6,848 nt of DNA from an uncultured Lachnoclostridium sp. (GTDB lineage Bacteria > Bacillota > Clostridia > Lachnospirales > Lachnospiraceae), in contig CATZVV010000099.1 in assembly GCA_958425285.1 (NCBI GenBank), positions 1-6,848 on the forward strand, written 5' to 3'. The position numbers and the translations under genes are program-made. Positions 6,103 to 6,848 of this stretch are shown here, piece after piece (positions within the stretch are counted from its first letter, which is position 1; the number at the start of each line of letters is the position of its first letter). The notes under the pieces were generated by a model. It was given only the letters and a program-made list of their open reading frames with translations. It searched no databases and was not told where the DNA came from.

Positions 6103-6848
6103 ATGGCAAATAGAAGTGATGAACATTCCTTACGCTGCTCCTTTTGCGGGAAAACAGAAAAACAGGTAAAAAAACTTGTTGCAGGGCCAAAGGGAGTCTT
6201 TATCTGTGATGAATGTATTGAGATATGTAGTGATATTATTGATGAGGAATTTCAGAATGAGTATCAGGAAGCAGAAGAGATTGAGATTAACTTGCTGAAG
6301 CCGAAAGAAATCAAACAATTTTTAGATGATTATGTAATTGGACAGGATGAGGCAAAGCGTGCTCTGGCGGTTTCTGTGTATAATCACTACAAGCGCATTA
6401 TGTCAGGGCAGGAGCTTGGTGATGTCGAAATTCAAAAGAGCAACATTATTATGGTGGGTCCTACTGGTTCTGGTAAGACATATTTGGCACAGACGTTGGC
6501 GAAACTTTTGAATGTACCATTTGCAATTGCAGATGCTACGACGTTGACAGAAGCCGGGTATGTTGGAGAAGATGTTGAAAATATTTTATTAAAAATTATT
6601 CAGGCTGCTGATTATGATATTGCCAGAGCAGAACATGGTATTATTTATATTGATGAAATTGATAAGATTACGAAAAAGTCTGAAAACGCTTCTATTACCA
6701 GAGATGTTTCCGGTGAAGGGGTACAGCAGGCATTATTGAAGATTTTAGAGGGTACGGATGCGAGTGTTCCGCCGCAGGGTGGAAGAAAACATCCGCAGCA
6801 GGAATTTTTCCATATTAATACGACAAATATTTTGTTTATTTGCGGTGG
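6103..6848 (+). CDS. clpX: ATP-dependent Clp protease ATP-binding subunit ClpX, 3'-truncated by window edge
   Basis: ClpX is the hexameric AAA+ unfoldase that recognises substrates, unfolds them with ATP and threads them into ClpP. The frame starts at ATG 6103 and runs off the right edge after 248 complete codons, roughly 60% of a usual ClpX. Visible parts are: the N-terminal zinc-binding domain with Cys12, Cys15, Cys35 and Cys38 (CX2C-X19-CX2C); the YVIGQDEAKRALAV motif (77-90); Walker A GPTGSGKT (119-126); the pore-1 loop GYVG (152-155); Walker B IIYIDE (180-185); and an RKH pore loop (228-230) in GGRKHPQQ. The sensor regions, IGF loop for ClpP docking and C-terminus lie beyond the window. 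It follows clpP by 27 bases with no terminator. Everything visible is canonical. Confidence 0.97.
   Translation, partial: MANRSDEHSLRCSFCGKTEKQVKKLVAGPKGVFICDECIEICSDIIDEEFQNEYQEAEEIEINLLKPKEIKQFLDDYVIGQDEAKRALAVSVYNHYKRIMSGQELGDVEIQKSNIIMVGPTGSGKTYLAQTLAKLLNVPFAIADATTLTEAGYVGEDVENILLKIIQAADYDIARAEHGIIYIDEIDKITKKSENASITRDVSGEGVQQALLKILEGTDASVPPQGGRKHPQQEFFHINTTNILFICG

Overview
The window looks like a chromosomal segment from a low-GC Gram-positive bacterium of the class Clostridia, most likely a Lachnospiraceae relative. This rests on the AT-rich sequence with A/T-ending codons, strong GGAGG ribosome binding sites, the gene order tig-clpP-clpX, and a GlmM and a fibronectin-like surface domain of the style common in gut clostridia. 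No mobile element, tRNA, rRNA or CRISPR array was seen. All five genes are on the + strand, and no gap exceeds 160 bases.

Layout. (1) 3-1352: the 3' part of a secreted subtilisin-family (S8) serine protease, running in from the left edge. After the catalytic-serine motif come a beta-rich segment, a bacterial Ig-like (BIG2) domain, a Thr/Pro/Ser linker and a very basic fibronectin-III-like C-terminus. (2) 1353-1467: a gap with a probable intrinsic terminator, an extended -10 promoter and a small hairpin just before the glmM ribosome binding site. (3) 1468-2817: glmM, phosphoglucosamine mutase. (4) 2832-3980: a cytoplasmic GH8 glycosidase closely resembling reducing-end xylose-releasing exo-oligoxylanase (Rex), 14 bases after the glmM stop. 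(5) 3981-4138: a gap with a good sigma-A-type promoter and short dyads. (6) 4139-5452 tig, 5476-6075 clpP and 6103-6848 clpX (cut by the right edge), spaced by 23 and 27 bases and therefore probably one protein-quality-control operon.

How the genes work together. Trigger factor receives nascent chains at the ribosome, and ClpX unfolds substrates and feeds them to the ClpP peptidase chamber. GlmM makes glucosamine-1-phosphate for UDP-GlcNAc and thus peptidoglycan. The GH8 enzyme probably trims imported xylo-oligosaccharides in the cytoplasm. Its tight coupling to a cell-wall precursor gene is the least expected feature here. I did not find a clearly novel multi-gene system; most of the window is housekeeping. 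The points most worth a second look are the glmM-GH8 coupling, a lengthened loop next to the GH8 catalytic base, and the extremely cationic C-terminal domain of the protease.
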